From assembly GCA_964036275.1 (NCBI GenBank), contig CAXIWQ010000260.1, positions 1-64,000 on the forward strand: a DNA stretch of 64,000 nucleotides. The letters run 5' to 3'. The translations under genes and the position numbers were made by a program. The notes beneath the pieces are model-generated. The model did not search any database and was not told the DNA's origin. It saw only the letters and a list, made by a program, of their open reading frames with translations. Each line of letters opens with the position of its first letter. The first letter of the stretch is position 1. Of the stretch, positions 61,981 through 64,000 are shown in pieces. The DNA is from Litoditis marina (lineage: Eukaryota > Nematoda > Chromadorea > Rhabditida > Rhabditidae).

Positions 61981-62013
61981 GGTCGCAAATCTGCTAGACA
62001 CATTGTTTCAGAG
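61981..62013. repeat. Right terminal inverted repeat of 4.4-kb element
   Basis: Ends CTAGACACATTGTTTCAGAG. Its reverse complement matches the left end at 26 of 29 bases. It is directly followed by TG and the resumed tRNA-like unit. Confidence 0.88.
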
Positions 62014-62054
62014 TGGACTGTGGGGCGCTGCTCTGCCGACTGAGCCAAATGGTC
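62014..62054 (-). pseudogene. tRNA-like unit 4, 5' part (split by transposon)
   Basis: Carries the A box TGGCTCAGTCGG, the D arm and half of the anticodon region. Its 3' part is at 57586-57619, before the transposon. Confidence 0.8.
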
Positions 62055-62274
62055 ACGAAGAAAGAAAGAAATAGACGGCGGCACACATGCGCTGCCCGAA
62101 ATCAAGGATTGATCACGGTCTCTGAGAGAATGCTTACTAACCAAACTTGTAACGCAGTTTTTGTATTTCAAACATCAACTTAGTGTGAACATATTAAAAT
62201 ATTTCGAAAAAGCAATTGTGTTAATGTGTAGAGATCCTGACTCCATAAAAGGTTAATCCAACACACAAAAATGA

Positions 62275-62347
62275 TGTTCGTGAAGGGATTAGAACCCTCG
62301 GCCTACTGGACTGTGGGGCGCTGCTCTGCCGACTGAGCCAAATGGTC
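62275..62347 (-). pseudogene. tRNA-like unit 5
   Basis: A box TGGCTCAGTCGG, altered B box GGTTCTAATCC, perfect 7-bp outer stem TTCGTGA/TCACGAA, and T5 just downstream. It is the standard form for array 2 (anticodon loop CCACAGT, lacking U33). Confidence 0.55.
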
Positions 62348-62567
62348 ACGAAGAAAGAAAGAAATAGACGGCGGCACACATGCGCTGCCCGAAATCAAGG
62401 ATTGATCACGGTCTCTGAGAGAATGCTTACTAACCAAACTTGTAACGCAGTTTTTGTATTTCAAACATCAACTTAGTGTGAACATATTAAAATATTTCGA
62501 AAAAGCAATTGTGTTAATGTGTAGAGATCCTGACTCCATAAAAGGTTAATCCAACACACAAAAATGA

Positions 62568-62640
62568 TGTTCGTGAAGGGATTAGAACCCTCGGCCTACT
62601 GGACTGTGGGGCGCTGCTCTGCCGACTGAGCCAAATGGTC
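62568..62640 (-). pseudogene. tRNA-like unit 6
   Basis: Identical to unit 5 over the 73-nt tRNA-like region as far as I can read, with the same A box, B-box change and T5. Confidence 0.55.
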
Positions 62641-62862
62641 ACGAAGAAAGAAAGAAATAGACGGCGGCACACGTGCGCTGCCCGAAATCAAGGATTGATC
62701 ACGGTTTCTGAGAGAATGCTTACTAACCAAACTTGTAACGCAGTTTTTGTATTTCAAACATCAACTTAGTGTGAATATATTAAAATATTTCGAAAAAACA
62801 ATTGTGTTAATGTGTAGAGATCCTGACTCCATGAAAGGTTAATCCAACCAACACAAAAATGA

Positions 62863-62935
62863 TGTTCGTGAAGGGATTAGAACCCTCGGCCTACTGGACT
62901 GTGGGGCGCTGCTCTGCCGACTGAGCCAAATGGTC
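62863..62935 (-). pseudogene. tRNA-like unit 7
   Basis: Same 73-nt sequence. Its 293-bp unit carries the CCATGAAAGG and CCAACCAACAC variants just beyond the terminator. Confidence 0.55.
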
Positions 62936-63155
62936 ACGAAGAAAGAAAGAAATAGACGGCGGCACACGTGCGCTGCCCGAAATCAAGGATTGATCACGGT
63001 TTCTGAGAGAATGCTTACTAACCAAACTTGTAACGCAGTTTTTGTATTTCAAACATCAACTTAGTGTGAACATATTAAAATATTTCGAAAAAGCAATTGT
63101 GTTAATGTGTAGAGATCCTGACTCCATAAAAGGTTAATCCAACACACAAAAATGA

Positions 63156-63228
63156 TGTTCGTGAAGGGATTAGAACCCTCGGCCTACTGGACTGTGGGGC
63201 GCTGCTCTGCCGACTGAGCCAAATGGTC
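63156..63228 (-). pseudogene. tRNA-like unit 8
   Basis: Same 73-nt sequence as unit 5, with the standard CCATAAAAGG unit start. Confidence 0.55.
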
Positions 63229-63448
63229 ACGAAGAAAGAAAGAAATAGACGGCGGCACACGTGCGCTGCCCGAAATCAAGGATTGATCACGGTTTCTGAG
63301 AGAATGCTTACTAACCAAACTTGTAACGCAGTTTTTGTATTTCAAACATCAACTTAGTGTGAACATATTAAAATATTTCGAAAAAGCAATTGTGTTAATG
63401 TGTAGAGATCCTGACTCCATAAAAGGTTAATCCAACACACAAAAATGA

Positions 63449-63521
63449 TGTTCGTGAAGGGATTAGAACCCTCGGCCTACTGGACTGTGGGGCGCTGCTC
63501 TGCCGACTGAGCCAAATGGTC
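63449..63521 (-). pseudogene. tRNA-like unit 9
   Basis: Same 73-nt sequence as unit 5. Its unit ends with the GAAAAAACAATTG variant, as unit 6's does. Confidence 0.55.
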
Positions 63522-63743
63522 ACGAAGAAAGAAAGAAATAGACGGCGGCACACGTGCGCTGCCCGAAATCAAGGATTGATCACGGTTTCTGAGAGAATGC
63601 TTACTAACCAAACTTGTAACGCAGTTTTTGTATTTCAAACATCAACTTAGTGTGAATATATTAAAATATTTCGAAAAAACAATTGTGTTAATGTGTAGAG
63701 ATCCTGACTCCATGAAAGGTTAATCCAACCAACACAAAAATGA

Positions 63744-63816
63744 TGTTCGTGAAGGGATTAGAACCCTCGGCCTACTGGACTGTGGGGCGCTGCTCTGCCG
63801 ACTGAGCCAAATGGTC
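63744..63816 (-). pseudogene. tRNA-like unit 10
   Basis: Same 73-nt sequence. Its unit has the CCATGAAAGG variant, and downstream GACGGCGACACACG instead of GACGGCGGCACACG, a change shared with unit 3 across the transposon. Confidence 0.55.
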
Positions 63817-64000
63817 ACGAAGAAAGAAAGAAATAGACGGCGACACACGTGCGCTGCCCGAAATCAAGGATTGATCACGGTTTCTGAGAGAATGCTTACT
63901 AACCAAACTTGTAACGCAGTTTTTGTATTTCAAACATCAACTTAGTGTGAATATATTAAAATATTTCGAAAAAACAATTGTGTTAATGTGTAGAGATCCT

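Larger units (their letters stand above)
57620..62013. mobile_element. 4.4-kb DNA transposon with terminal inverted repeats and TG target duplication
   Basis: The left end starts CTCTGAAAC and the right end finishes GTTTCAGAG. The terminal 29 bp match at 26 positions in inverted orientation. It sits in the sequence CCTAC-TG-GACTG of the tRNA-like array, with TG present on both sides (57618-57619 and 62014-62015). Removing the element and one TG restores a unit of the normal length, which confirms both boundaries. Sub-terminal motifs of the form GCAAAT.T.C.AG are repeated at both ends (left near 57702 and 57728, right near 61924, 61953 and 61985). The interior holds minus-strand exons, a nested hairpin element and a degenerate tandem repeat. 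A 2-bp duplication other than TA fits families such as CMC-Mirage or IS4EU-like elements, but no transposase was recognised, so the superfamily is open. Confidence 0.88.
62014..64000. repeat. ~293-bp tandem repeat with tRNA-like unit, array 2
   Basis: Starts with the remainder of the transposon-split unit (to 62240), then units at 62241, 62534, 62827, 63122, 63415 and 63708, spaced 293, 293, 295, 293 and 293 bp. It runs off the right edge. The CTCCATGAAAGG variant at 62827 and 63708 lies 881 bp apart (three units). These units are much more alike than those of the left part, so this is the homogenised core. Confidence 0.95.

Noticed and set aside
61788..62171. 127-codon minus frame and overlapping plus frames
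   Set aside because: They cross the transposon's right end into the tandem repeat, so they are chimeric by position.
1..64000. Telomeric repeats, rRNA genes or a viral genome
   Set aside because: No TTAGGC/TTAGGG arrays, no rRNA-like sequence and no viral-type open frames were seen.

Overview
This window looks like a repeat-dominated block of eukaryotic, probably nematode-type, heterochromatin. There is no bacterial organisation: no operons and no long open frames. Candidate exons are short and bounded by GT...AG sites with pyrimidine-rich acceptors, the non-satellite DNA is AT-rich, and almost all of the sequence is tandem repeat or transposon. The nematode assignment is an inference from splice-site style and repeat style. 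No single gene in the window fixes the species.

Layout. (1) 1-16285: tandem array of a 169-bp satellite, about 96 monomers, running off the left edge. (2) 16286-19543: a 3.3-kb insertion with imperfect terminal inverted repeats (CTCG...CGAG), GC-rich palindromic ends, and AT-rich interior holding decayed, partly duplicated exon-like segments. (3) 19542-56669: the same satellite resumes at almost exactly the base where it was interrupted, for about 220 more monomers, with multi-monomer (higher-order) duplications. (4) 56670-57619: a different tandem repeat, period about 293 bp. Each unit carries a tRNA-like sequence on the minus strand with an A box, an intact or near-intact B box and a T-run (Pol III-type terminator). 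(5) 57620-62013: a 4.4-kb DNA transposon with 26/29-matching terminal inverted repeats, inserted into the middle of one tRNA-like unit with a 2-bp TG duplication. It holds a phase-consistent set of minus-strand exons of an unrecognised gene, a nested 368-bp GC-run hairpin element with 8-bp direct repeats, and a degenerate ~70-bp tandem repeat. (6) 62014-64000: the tRNA-like array resumes with the other half of the interrupted unit and six further units, running off the right edge.

How the parts relate. Two satellite families of different kinds abut at 56669/56670. Each was later hit by a transposon, and the arrays on both sides can be rejoined almost base for base. The only plausible protein-coding material lies inside the two insertions. 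The most unusual component is the ~293-bp array, which tandemly repeats a tRNA-derived unit that retains Pol III promoter elements and a terminator.
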